Source: Phaeobacter sp. 22II1-1F12B
GTDB lineage: Bacteria; Pseudomonadota; Alphaproteobacteria; Rhodobacterales; Rhodobacteraceae
DNA: 64,000 bases
NCBI RefSeq assembly: GCF_002210165.1
Contig: NZ_AQQP01000011.1
Location: forward strand, 1 to 64,000
Reading direction: 5' to 3'
Position numbers and translations under genes: made by a program. This document shows, piece after piece, positions 9,193 through 16,429 of this stretch. The notes beneath the pieces were generated by a model. The model saw nothing but the letters and a program-made list of their open reading frames with translations. It did no database searches and was not told where the DNA came from. The first letter of the stretch is position 1, and each line of letters opens with the position of its first letter.

Positions 9193-10713
9193 TTAGTTCC
9201 AGCTCATGTCGATGAAGCGGAGAACTTCGTCAGCTGTGGGCGTATAGTTGACGTCATCCTTGAACACGTAGTTGGTGTTATATGTGAACATCGGCGCCCA
9301 GAAGGCTTCTTCGGAGATCTTTTCCAGTGCCTTGGTGTAATACTCGATCCGTGTGTCGGGGTCGGTCGAGCTGTCTGCGACATCGAGCCATTCGAGCACT
9401 TCGTCGTCGCGGGTGCTGTCGAGAGAACCATGCTTGAAGAACTGGCTGACCATCGCCGAGGCATCGTTGATCGAGTAGCTGCCCCATGTCTGGAACGATA
9501 TCGGCACTTCACCCTTCATGTTGAGTTCGCGCAGGGCGGAATATTGCAACATGTTGAAGTTCGTCTGGATGCCAACGGCGTTCAGATAGGAGGTGATGGC
9601 CTCGGCATACTGACGGTCGCGATAGGCGTAGAAGTCGATAGTGAAACCATCCGGATAGCCCGCCTCTGCCAGCAGTGCCTTGGCCTTTTCCGGGTCGTAT
9701 TCATATTCGGTCACATCCTGCACGCAGCCGAACTGGCTGGGGAAACAGGGGGTGTAAACCACCTTGGACGATCCTTGCAGCAAGGCGTCGACCAGTTCCT
9801 GACGGTTGATCGCGTAGTTCACCGCCTGGCGTACCAGTTTGTTGGTGAACGGGTTGTCACCCGAACGGCCAGCGGAATCCATTTGCAGATAGCCCACGCG
9901 CATGGTGGATTCGTTGGCCACCGTGATCTGGTCCATCTGCGCCAGCTTGTTGGCCTGATCCGCAGGCACCTGCCAGATCAGATCGAGCGAGCCGGAAAAC
10001 AGTTCGGCCATTTGCGTGTTCACATCGGGGATGGTGCGAATATCGATTTTGGCGATTTCGGGCTGGCCTTTGGGGCTGTCGTGATAGTTTTCATTCGCTT
10101 CGAGCACAAAGTGCTGGCCCGGTACAACATCAACCGCTTTGTAGGGGCCGGTGCCGACGGGTTTCAGCCCCATGCCGGACGGCCCTGCCTCGGCGTAATA
10201 TTCGTTGGGATACATGGAAACCGGACCGGAAAGGAATTCGATCGCAGCGGGGAATTTCTCTTTCAGCAGGATGCGCACGGTATAGTCGTCGATCTTCTCG
10301 GCCGACTTCATCCAGTTGACGTTGCGCTGAGTTTTAACGCCGTTTTCTTCCTTGGCGACGTAATCGACGGTAAAGACCACATCATCCGCGTTGAACGCTT
10401 CGCCGTTGTGAAAGGTCACACCCTCACGCAGCTTGAATTCAAGCGTGGTGTCGTCGATCCATTCCCAGCTTGTTGCCAGATTGCCAACGTATTCATTGGT
10501 ATTGGGATCGCGATAGATCAAACCGTCCCAGATCGCACGTTGCAGCACCACGCCTTCACGCGATGAATTGAAGTAGCTGTCGACGTTCTCGAGCTCTTTC
10601 GTAAAGGCGACGTTTAGCGTGTCCGAGGCTTTATCGGCGAATGCTGGCATGGCAACGCTCGCCATCAGCGCAACCGCGATAAAGGAGGAACGTGTTGTGG
10701 ATTTTCCGAGCAT
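9193..10713 (-). CDS. Extracellular peptide-binding protein of the ABC importer
   Basis: This 506-residue periplasmic protein belongs to solute-binding family 5, which captures peptides, nickel complexes or glutathione and delivers them to the permeases. A signal peptide with a hydrophobic core (SFIAVALMASVAMPAFA) ends near residue 26. Family features include the N-terminal DTLNVAF strand, LREGVTFHNGEAFNADDVVF (about 96-115) and the domain-closing stretch LVRQAVNYAINRQ. It is the first gene of the operon and is divergent from the IclR-type regulator. The downstream gamma-glutamyltransferase and peptidase suggest a gamma-glutamyl or small peptide ligand, but this is inference. Confidence 0.9.
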   Translation of the reverse strand: MLGKSTTRSSFIAVALMASVAMPAFADKASDTLNVAFTKELENVDSYFNSSREGVVLQRAIWDGLIYRDPNTNEYVGNLATSWEWIDDTTLEFKLREGVTFHNGEAFNADDVVFTVDYVAKEENGVKTQRNVNWMKSAEKIDDYTVRILLKEKFPAAIEFLSGPVSMYPNEYYAEAGPSGMGLKPVGTGPYKAVDVVPGQHFVLEANENYHDSPKGQPEIAKIDIRTIPDVNTQMAELFSGSLDLIWQVPADQANKLAQMDQITVANESTMRVGYLQMDSAGRSGDNPFTNKLVRQAVNYAINRQELVDALLQGSSKVVYTPCFPSQFGCVQDVTEYEYDPEKAKALLAEAGYPDGFTIDFYAYRDRQYAEAITSYLNAVGIQTNFNMLQYSALRELNMKGEVPISFQTWGSYSINDASAMVSQFFKHGSLDSTRDDEVLEWLDVADSSTDPDTRIEYYTKALEKISEEAFWAPMFTYNTNYVFKDDVNYTPTADEVLRFIDMSWN

Positions 10714-10738
10714 GACATTTCCCTATTGCGTTATCATT

Positions 10739-10766
10739 ACAATCACTATTTGATACCAATGATTGT
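10739..10766. promoter_or_regulatory. Candidate operator for the IclR-type regulator
   Basis: An inverted repeat ACAATCA (10739-10745) and TGATTGT (10760-10766), separated by 14 bases, lies between the divergent regulator and transporter operons. It falls just downstream of the candidate -10 element of the transporter promoter, so a bound regulator would block transcription. Confidence 0.45.
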
Positions 10767-10775
10767 TATTTAATC

Positions 10776-10806
10776 AATATAGCAAAAATTTACCGGCGGC
10801 AGTCAA
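10776..10806 (-). promoter_or_regulatory. Candidate promoter of the peptide-uptake operon
   Basis: Read on the minus strand there is TTGACT (10801-10806), a 19-base spacer and TGCTATATT, giving an extended -10 element with TATATT at 10776-10781. The spacer is longer than the ideal 17, but the extended -10 could compensate. Transcription would begin about 55 bases upstream of the binding-protein ATG. Confidence 0.45.
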
Positions 10807-10856
10807 GACCCTGCGTGTAACCAGCTGCCAAGAACACCAACACGCGGAGGAAACGA

Positions 10857-11618
10857 ATGGAAAAAAAGCACGACAGCCTCTACGTCAGTACGCTTGCACG
10901 CGGGCTTCAGATCCTACGGGCATTCGACGAATCACATATCTCGCTCTCGCTGACCGATCTGGTGGCGCGCACCGGCCTTGAGAAGAGCGCAGTTCAGCGC
11001 ATGGCTCATACGCTACATCTTGAGGGGATGCTGGAGCGCGATCCGAAGACCCGCCATTTTCGTCCGAGCCACGCCTGGCTGGAGCTGGCCTATGCCTATT
11101 ACTGGTCAGATCCCATCATCGCCCGCGCCCTGCCCAAGCTGATCGAATTCAGTCAAGCCAAGGGAGAGACGATCAACCTTGCGCAAATCTCGGGAGATCA
11201 CATCATCTATTCCCTACGCTTGCCGAACCAGCGCACGCATTTTGCCGCAAGCATCGTGGGGCGACGACTGCCGGCCCTGAACACAGCAGCCGGGCGGGTG
11301 ATGCTGTCAACCAGAAGCGACGCAGAGATCGCCTATGCCTGCGCCAATTGGCCATTGGTGCAGGCAACGCGGAAGACGCTGATGGATCGGGATGAAATTG
11401 CGCGGAATGTAAGATCGGCCCGCGAGGACGGATACTGTATTGCCAGAGATCAGATGTTGCTTAACGAAATAAGTCTCGCCACCACGGTCACCGGCACGGA
11501 CGGTCAAGCCCATGCGGCGGTACAGATTTCCCTATCTGGCATCACGTTCGATGAAAAACAGGTGCTCGAAAAATTCCTGCCGACGCTACTCGATACGGCG
11601 GCAGGCATTCTTGGATGA
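10857..11618 (+). CDS. IclR-family transcriptional regulator
   Basis: The 253-residue protein has the IclR layout: an N-terminal winged helix-turn-helix (about residues 8-70, with SLTDLVARTGLEKSAVQRM as recognition region) and a C-terminal effector-binding domain (about 85-250). The motifs GRRLPALNTAAGRVML and DGYCIARDQ fit the effector domain. GGAGG lies 7-8 bases before the ATG. It is divergent from the seven-gene peptide-uptake operon and probably controls it in response to the imported compound or a breakdown product. The complete IS6 copy begins only 21 bases after its stop codon. Confidence 0.9.
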   Translation: MEKKHDSLYVSTLARGLQILRAFDESHISLSLTDLVARTGLEKSAVQRMAHTLHLEGMLERDPKTRHFRPSHAWLELAYAYYWSDPIIARALPKLIEFSQAKGETINLAQISGDHIIYSLRLPNQRTHFAASIVGRRLPALNTAAGRVMLSTRSDAEIAYACANWPLVQATRKTLMDRDEIARNVRSAREDGYCIARDQMLLNEISLATTVTGTDGQAHAAVQISLSGITFDEKQVLEKFLPTLLDTAAGILG

Positions 11619-11639
11619 GCGGTTGTTAACCCCTGAGCT

Positions 11640-12437
11640 GGCGCTGTCACATTAACCGGTTGGCGATCGGGAAGGTCTGACTATATGGCTTGGATGCGCC
11701 AAGTTTCTTACGCCCGCCACCGGTTCTCACCGGCGATCATACAACATGCTGTCTGGCTCTACTTCCGGTTCGCGCTGAGTTATCGAGACGTCGAGGACAT
11801 GCTGGCCGAACGGGGCATCGACGTGTCCTATGAGACCTTTCGGCGATGGGTGCTGAAGTTCGGTCGTATCTACGCCCAGCAGATTCGCCGTCGGCGACCA
11901 CGGCCGTCGGATCAGTGGCACCTGGATGAAGTCTTTCTCAAGATCGGCGGTGAGATCGTCTATCTCTGGCGCGCCGTCGACGATGAGGGCGAGGTGCTCG
12001 ACATCCTTGTTCAATCGAAGCGGGAAAAGAAGGCAGCGCTGAAATTGTTACGGAAATTGCTGAAACGACAAGGCTATGTCCCTAATGCGATCGTGACGGA
12101 CTGGCTTCGGTCCTATGGCGCCGCCCTACGTGAGTTGAACCTGGCCGACCGGCATGTGACCGGCGGGCGGTCAAACAATCGAGCAGAGGTTTCGCATCAG
12201 CCCACACGACGCCGCGAGCGGCAGCAAATTCGGTTCAAGTCACCCGGATCGGCGCAGCATTTCCTCTCCTCCCACGCCGCCATCGCCAACCATTTCAACG
12301 TCCAACGCCATCTGATTTCCCGCCGAACGATGAAGACAGTCCGCTCCAGGGCCTCGGCCGACTGGCTTGACGTCGTGACGGCCTGAGACTGACTTCGGAA
12401 GGTCCTACTGGCTTCAGCGAGTTGCCGTGACAGCGCC
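11640..12437 (+). mobile_element. IS6-family insertion sequence, complete (copy B)
   Basis: The element is 798 bp with terminal inverted repeats sharing a perfect 11-bp core, GGCGCTGTCAC at 11640-11650 and its reverse complement at 12427-12437. It carries one transposase gene. The flanking 8-mers, cctgagct and gacccgac, differ, so there is no target-site duplication and a rearrangement between copies is likely. On the right it cuts into an unknown gene, leaving 36 codons. A diverged 3' fragment of the same element type lies in the same orientation at 1137-1391, so the intervening 10 kb is flanked by direct repeats. Confidence 0.85.
11685..12386 (+). CDS. IS6-family DDE transposase
   Basis: This is a full-length 233-residue IS6-type transposase. 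The helix-turn-helix region covers residues 20-60 (SYRDVEDMLAERGIDVSYET). The DDE triad is in QWHLDEVFLKIGGE, IVTDWLRSYGAAL and the Glu of NNRAEVSHQ. The usual residue after that Glu is Asn and here it is Val, a small departure that may matter for activity. The C-terminal RFKSPGSAQHFLSSHAA block is strongly conserved in the family. The ATG at 11685 is 45 bases inside the left terminal repeat. Confidence 0.9.
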   Translation: MAWMRQVSYARHRFSPAIIQHAVWLYFRFALSYRDVEDMLAERGIDVSYETFRRWVLKFGRIYAQQIRRRRPRPSDQWHLDEVFLKIGGEIVYLWRAVDDEGEVLDILVQSKREKKAALKLLRKLLKRQGYVPNAIVTDWLRSYGAALRELNLADRHVTGGRSNNRAEVSHQPTRRRERQQIRFKSPGSAQHFLSSHAAIANHFNVQRHLISRRTMKTVRSRASADWLDVVTA

Positions 12438-12548
12438 GACCCGACAGATATCCACGTCTTCCCCGTCGAACCACCTGCGTTCCGGTTCGACCGGGTCATG
12501 GCCCACATGGAGGAACTGGACCTGAATGTCCTGATGGTTCACGACTGA
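12438..12548 (+). pseudogene. Last 36 codons of an unknown gene truncated by IS6 copy B
   Basis: Directly after the right terminal repeat of the insertion sequence, an open frame runs from GAC at 12438 to TGA at 12546-12548 (DPTDIHVFPV ... LNVLMVHD). It is followed by a perfect terminator, as expected for a real gene end. The rest of the gene is missing. I do not recognise the family from this short tail. Confidence 0.6.
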
Positions 12549-12565
12549 GCGCAGACATGGTCCGC

Positions 12566-12596
12566 AAGGGCCCGCCCGTAAGGCGGGCCCTTTTCC
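12566..12596 (+). terminator. Strong terminator after the truncated gene
   Basis: The arms aagggcccgcc (12566-12576) and ggcgggccctt (12582-12592) form an 11-bp perfect stem with loop cgtaa, followed by ttcccttc. It ends the truncated plus-strand gene and, being symmetrical, may also serve the minus-strand operon that ends at 12808. Confidence 0.8.
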
Positions 12597-12807
12597 CTTC
12601 TGGGATCAGACGCGACTTGCGCGGTGTCCATTCTCTTCCTGCGCGCAGACGTCGTGTGCGGCTCGCGCCGTATCGCCGTGTGCAATCATGGCCGGATTGG
12701 ATTGCCACCAGACTTGCGGCCCGCCTGCACTTGGCCGCCAGTGCCGCGTCGTTCCCGGCCCAAACCGGACATTCAGTTACAGCAAGACGAATGTCTGTTA
12801 CTGAGCG
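12597..12807. other. Short gene-free stretch between convergent units
   Basis: About 210 bases separate the terminator of the truncated gene from the end of the zinc-type operon. I see no gene or repeat here. Confidence 0.5.
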
Positions 12808-13314
12808 CTACTTCCCATAGGCCTGGATTTCATCCGCCGACAGCGCGTATCCGATCTCGGCCAGCTGTGTCGATGTCGATGCTGTCCCGAACATGCCAGT
12901 CACCGTGACGGCCTCGAACATACCAGTACTTTCGTAGGGATTGCCGGTCGTAACGAACACCAGCTGATTTGCTGGCGGTGGAGGCACGTGGACACATGCC
13001 CCGACATAAGGCACAAGGATGAAAGCCGTGACCCCGGTACCCTTGTAATCAATCGGGACAATAAATCCAGAAAGCTTCACGATCTTCCCGTTCCAGTCCG
13101 TGCGAATGCCGGTAGATGCCGGCTGGCGCGCCGCGAGGTCTGCTTCATTGTGTGGGACGATTCCCTGCAACTCGCCGGGCAGAGAATAGTCGTCTTTGGG
13201 CAAGAGATCCCGCCATTTAAGATCGACCACGGTTTCGGCGAAACCACGACCAGCCAATCCCGCAGCCGCAACACCAAGTAAGACTGCCCGTCGCGTCGGT
13301 TGGATCACTACCAT
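12808..13314 (-). CDS. DUF3299 family secreted protein (second copy)
   Basis: The 168-residue protein belongs to DUF3299, a periplasmic or lipoprotein-like family of unknown biochemical role that recurs with LolD/FtsX-type ABC pairs. An N-terminal Tat-like or Sec signal (TRRAVLLGVAAAGLAGRGFA) is followed by the core around KWRDLLPKDDY and by LVPYVGACVHVPPPPANQLV (about 115-134), which is diagnostic of the family. It is the last gene of the zinc-type operon and is a paralogue of the gene just upstream, with which it shares the Val-Pro-Tyr-Val-Gly-Ala-Cys segment. Start at 13314 overlaps the upstream stop by 7 bases. The single conserved Cys followed by His could bind metal, but this is inference. 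Confidence 0.75.
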   Translation of the reverse strand: MVVIQPTRRAVLLGVAAAGLAGRGFAETVVDLKWRDLLPKDDYSLPGELQGIVPHNEADLAARQPASTGIRTDWNGKIVKLSGFIVPIDYKGTGVTAFILVPYVGACVHVPPPPANQLVFVTTGNPYESTGMFEAVTVTGMFGTASTSTQLAEIGYALSADEIQAYGK

Positions 13315-13817
13315 TTGTAGGCCTCGATCTTCTCCGCCGCGATCTGATAACCGACGTCGGCAATCTGGGTCGACATCGCCTTGGCGTTCAGGCGACCAAA
13401 GACCCATACCGGGTCCCACATGGACTCACTCGGCCAGGGCTTTTCGGTGGTCACGAACACCAGCTGGTTGGGCGGCGGCGGCGGCACATGGATGCAGGCC
13501 CCCACATAGGGCACAAGCATGAAGCTGGAGACACCTTCACCACCCATGTCGAACGGTATGATGTATCCGGGCAATTTTACTGGTTTGCCGTCCAGCTGGG
13601 TATTCACCTTGCTGGCGTTTTCGTCGTACTGCGGCACCCAGGTATCATTTGCCTCGTCGATCTGGCCGGGACCGATGATCTCGCCATAGGGCACGCCCTT
13701 GGGAATAAGGTCATCCCAGGTGATTTCCCTGAACGGGTCTGCCATGGCGCGGCCCGGCGCAAGGGCCAAAGCAGCGTATGCCATGAAGGCGCGTCGGGAG
13801 GGGTGCGCACGTGTCAT
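13308..13817 (-). CDS. DUF3299 family secreted protein (first copy)
   Basis: This 169-residue DUF3299 protein has a signal sequence (RRAFMAYAALALAPGRAMA), the TWDDLIPKG block and the family segment LVPYVGACIHVPPPPPNQLV near residue 117. I place the start at 13817, where ATG overlaps the stop of the FtsX-like permease gene (ATGA). The much longer open frame upstream is permease coding sequence in another frame. The two DUF3299 proteins differ enough to have distinct roles, for example as a periplasmic pair working with the ABC module. No enzymatic motif is visible. Confidence 0.75.
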   Translation of the reverse strand: MTRAHPSRRAFMAYAALALAPGRAMADPFREITWDDLIPKGVPYGEIIGPGQIDEANDTWVPQYDENASKVNTQLDGKPVKLPGYIIPFDMGGEGVSSFMLVPYVGACIHVPPPPPNQLVFVTTEKPWPSESMWDPVWVFGRLNAKAMSTQIADVGYQIAAEKIEAYKW

Positions 13818-15064
13818 ATCCTCACCATCATGCCATCGGCGAGCGATAGGCGGTAGGCCCTTATAGCGGGCAACAAGCTCGCAATTGATGCGGCTCCGAT
13901 CACACCTGCGAGAACAAACAACTCTCGGGCCGTCGGCGGACCTATCGGCAGCCAGAGGCCGAAGGCGCTGTCGACCAGCGGCTGGGCGATGAACAGACCG
14001 GCGTAGAGAAGCGCCAGTCCCAGGATAGCGCCGATGGCAGCCATCAGCGCCGCCTCCAGAACCAGCAGGCCGAGGATCGTCGCGGGCCGTGCCCCCATGG
14101 CGCGCCAGATCGCCATCTCGCGCCGACGTTCGTTGAGGGATGAGAAGATCATCGCCATCATCCCCAATAGCGCCGTCACGACCACCATTGCAGACACGGC
14201 CGTCAACGCGGTTTCGGCTACGCCAACAATCTGCCACAGCTCCTGCAGTGCGACGCCCGGCAGGATCGCCAGAAGCGGCTCCTCCGGATAGTCGTTGATC
14301 AACCGTTGCAGGCCAAAAATCTGAAGCCGCGATTTCACACCGATAAGCGCCGCAGTGATGGCCGATGGTTTCAGGTCCATCTGCCTGATCCGGTCGACCG
14401 GCGTGGTCTGCCCGGGGATCTGCGCACCGGACCGCCAATCGACATGGATCGCCTCGATGGCTTCGAGGCTGACGATCACCGTGCGGTCAACGGGCGTGCC
14501 GGTGCGATCAATGATGCCCGCAACGCGGAAGGGCTGGTCATCATGCTCCGTGAAACTGGCCAGCCCGTGCGAAACAACAATCGGATCGCCGACCTCATAA
14601 CCAAGCGTCGCGGCGACCTCGGCTCCGAGCACGGCATCGTAGAGGTCTTCGAGCCCGTGGCCCTGTTTGACGACAAGTGACCGGCCACCTCGATACTTGT
14701 ATTGCTCGAAAAAAGCCTGCGTCGTCCCCATCACGCGGAATTGCCGGTGACTGTCACCAAGCGAGATAGGCACGATCCAGTCGACCTCCGGTCGCGCGGC
14801 GATGTCCTGATAGCTTTCCCATGTAACGTTGTTCGTCGCATTGCCGATCCGGAACACCGAATAGAGCAGCAGTTGCACCGATCCGGACCGCGCCCCGACG
14901 ATCAGGTCCGTGCCCGAGATTGTATCGGCAAAGCTGGCCCGCGCGCCGGTACGCACCTTTTCCACGCCAAGGAACAAGGCAACAGAGAGGGCGATGGCGA
15001 GGATTGTCATACCGACGGTCAGCGCACGCGCCAGAAGCGAGCCAAGGGCAAGGCGAAGGATCAT
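13814..15064 (-). CDS. FtsX/LolE-like ABC transporter permease
   Basis: The 416-residue inner-membrane protein has the MacB/LolE topology: one N-terminal helix (about residues 12-32), a large periplasmic domain to about residue 280, and three C-terminal helices in the FtsX domain. The characteristic WRAMGARPATILGLLVLEA segment before helix 3 is present. Such proteins transmit force to periplasmic partners rather than import solutes. Its gene overlaps the ATPase gene by ATGA. With DUF2796 and DUF3299 neighbours it probably acts in zinc handling in the envelope, which is inference from context. Confidence 0.85.
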   Translation of the reverse strand: MILRLALGSLLARALTVGMTILAIALSVALFLGVEKVRTGARASFADTISGTDLIVGARSGSVQLLLYSVFRIGNATNNVTWESYQDIAARPEVDWIVPISLGDSHRQFRVMGTTQAFFEQYKYRGGRSLVVKQGHGLEDLYDAVLGAEVAATLGYEVGDPIVVSHGLASFTEHDDQPFRVAGIIDRTGTPVDRTVIVSLEAIEAIHVDWRSGAQIPGQTTPVDRIRQMDLKPSAITAALIGVKSRLQIFGLQRLINDYPEEPLLAILPGVALQELWQIVGVAETALTAVSAMVVVTALLGMMAMIFSSLNERRREMAIWRAMGARPATILGLLVLEAALMAAIGAILGLALLYAGLFIAQPLVDSAFGLWLPIGPPTARELFVLAGVIGAASIASLLPAIRAYRLSLADGMMVRI

Positions 15065-15750
15065 GCGGCCATGCGCTCAGTCTGTGCGATGTCGGACAGG
15101 CGCACGACGCGATCAAATCGCGCGCCCAGGCGTTCATCATGGCTCACCATCAGCAGGGATGATTCTGTTGCTGCGATCCGCTCAAAGAGCAGGCCGAGAA
15201 AGGTATCCTGCGTCGCGGCGTCCAGCGCCGAGGTTGGCTCGTCCGCAACGATCAGCGGCGGTTGCCCAATCAGGGCCCGGGCCACGGCGACCCGCTGTTG
15301 CTGACCGACCGACAGGTGCCCGGCGGTTGTACCGGTAATCTCGTCAGGCAGACCAAGTGCAGAACAGAGGGTCGCGACCTCATCCGGTGCGGCGCGCTTG
15401 CGTCGCTCGGGGGCAAAGCGCAGCGGCAGCATGATGTTGTCCGACACGCTGGCGTAAGGCAGCAGGTTGAACTGTTGGAAGATCACGCCGATCCGTTCCG
15501 CTCGGAAACGATCCCTCGCCCCGGCACGCAGGGTGGCAAGGTCGGATCCCCCGACCTCTACACGCCCGCTGTCCGCAGTGACGATGCCGCAGATCAGCGA
15601 CAATAGTGTAGACTTGCCCGACCCGCTTTCCCCAAGGAGCAGGACGCTCTCGCCCTGCGTCATGTGAAAGGACGGCACCGACAACCCGAAGGAAGCCCGT
15701 CCCGGCCAGCGAAACCGAACGTCTTCGAGTGTCAGTGCCTGGTCAGCCAT
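15061..15750 (-). CDS. LolD-like ABC transporter ATPase
   Basis: This 229-residue ATPase is the partner of the FtsX-like permease. It shows Walker [10 protein letters not shown] (about residues 40-48), Walker B LIVADEPTSALD, and the switch His in MVSHDERLG. The signature is LSVGQQQR in place of the usual LSGGQ form, a known variation in some LolD relatives. The gene begins 2 bases after the DUF2796 stop codon. Confidence 0.9.
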   Translation of the reverse strand: MADQALTLEDVRFRWPGRASFGLSVPSFHMTQGESVLLLGESGSGKSTLLSLICGIVTADSGRVEVGGSDLATLRAGARDRFRAERIGVIFQQFNLLPYASVSDNIMLPLRFAPERRKRAAPDEVATLCSALGLPDEITGTTAGHLSVGQQQRVAVARALIGQPPLIVADEPTSALDAATQDTFLGLLFERIAATESSLLMVSHDERLGARFDRVVRLSDIAQTERMAA

Positions 15751-15752
15751 CG

Positions 15753-16388
15753 TTACTCCAGCGCCAGTTCGGGCGCGTCGCGGGTGATCTCGGCCTGACC
15801 GGCACCGGTTTCAGTGACGTATTGTGCCTCGATCTCCTGCGCGTTTCCGAACTGGTCGAAGAACGGGAAGGAGATCGTGGTCAGCGCGTCTTCATCCTCA
15901 CAAGCAAAGGCATAGCTGACGTGGAACTCGCTGTGTTCGGCGTCGTCGCCGTGGTCATGATCGTCGCCCTCATGATCCTCATGATCCTCGTGATTATGGT
16001 CATCGCCTTCTGCATGATCTTCGTGATCATGATCGTCATCCATATGCGCATCGGCGTCGTCGTGGTCATGATCGCCGCCATGCAAATGCGCCAGCACTTC
16101 CGTCAGACGACAGCCAGCGGCCTCAGGCAGGGTCACCACGTTTTCGGGCATCAGCATGGTGCGGATGGCGGCCTCGATGGCGTCCTTGTCCTCGACCGAT
16201 GTCGCTTCATACTCAAAACCGACGATATCCATGCCGGGCGCGTGGATGTTGATCTCGACCACACCGTGTTCAACTGCGATTTCCGCGGTCGAGACGCCGT
16301 GCACATGGGCGTCCATTTCACGGGTGTCCTGTGCAAACACCGGCGTGGCGAAGGTCGAGGCGGCAAGGGCCAGATGGATCGGCTTCAT
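15753..16388 (-). CDS. DUF2796 (ZrgA-like) His/Asp-rich periplasmic protein
   Basis: This 211-residue secreted protein has a signal peptide (residues 1-19, ending PVFA), a family N-terminal segment around MDAHVHGVSTAEIAVE, and a metal-binding tract at residues 101-156 with about 16 His among many Asp and Glu. The C-terminal domain resumes at FHVSYAFACEDEDAL. DUF2796 proteins are, as far as I recall, produced under Zur control in other bacteria (ZrgA in Vibrio). A role as zinc scavenger or donor to the ABC module fits. The start at 16388 gives a standard signal peptide and has AAAGGA upstream. An upstream ATG at 16433 overlapping the ATPase stop is the alternative. Confidence 0.85.
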   Translation of the reverse strand: MKPIHLALAASTFATPVFAQDTREMDAHVHGVSTAEIAVEHGVVEINIHAPGMDIVGFEYEATSVEDKDAIEAAIRTMLMPENVVTLPEAAGCRLTEVLAHLHGGDHDHDDADAHMDDDHDHEDHAEGDDHNHEDHEDHEGDDHDHGDDAEHSEFHVSYAFACEDEDALTTISFPFFDQFGNAQEIEAQYVTETGAGQAEITRDAPELALE

Positions 16389-16429
16389 GATAAGTCCTTT
16401 CGAGGTTGATTGATGACGAGTTGAACGGG

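Noticed and set aside
9025-10566. A 513-codon open frame opposite the solute-binding protein gene
   Set aside because: It is the shadow of a strongly supported family 5 binding protein, and its own protein has no recognisable features.
1137-12437. A classical composite transposon with identical ends
   Set aside because: The left copy is only a fragment, differs by about 10 percent, and no target-site duplication is present. Only a past IS6-type rearrangement can be supported.
15930-16088. Repetitive CAT/GAT-type sequence that could suggest a CRISPR-like or tandem-repeat array
   Set aside because: It encodes the His/Asp tract of the DUF2796 protein; units are irregular and there are no spacers.
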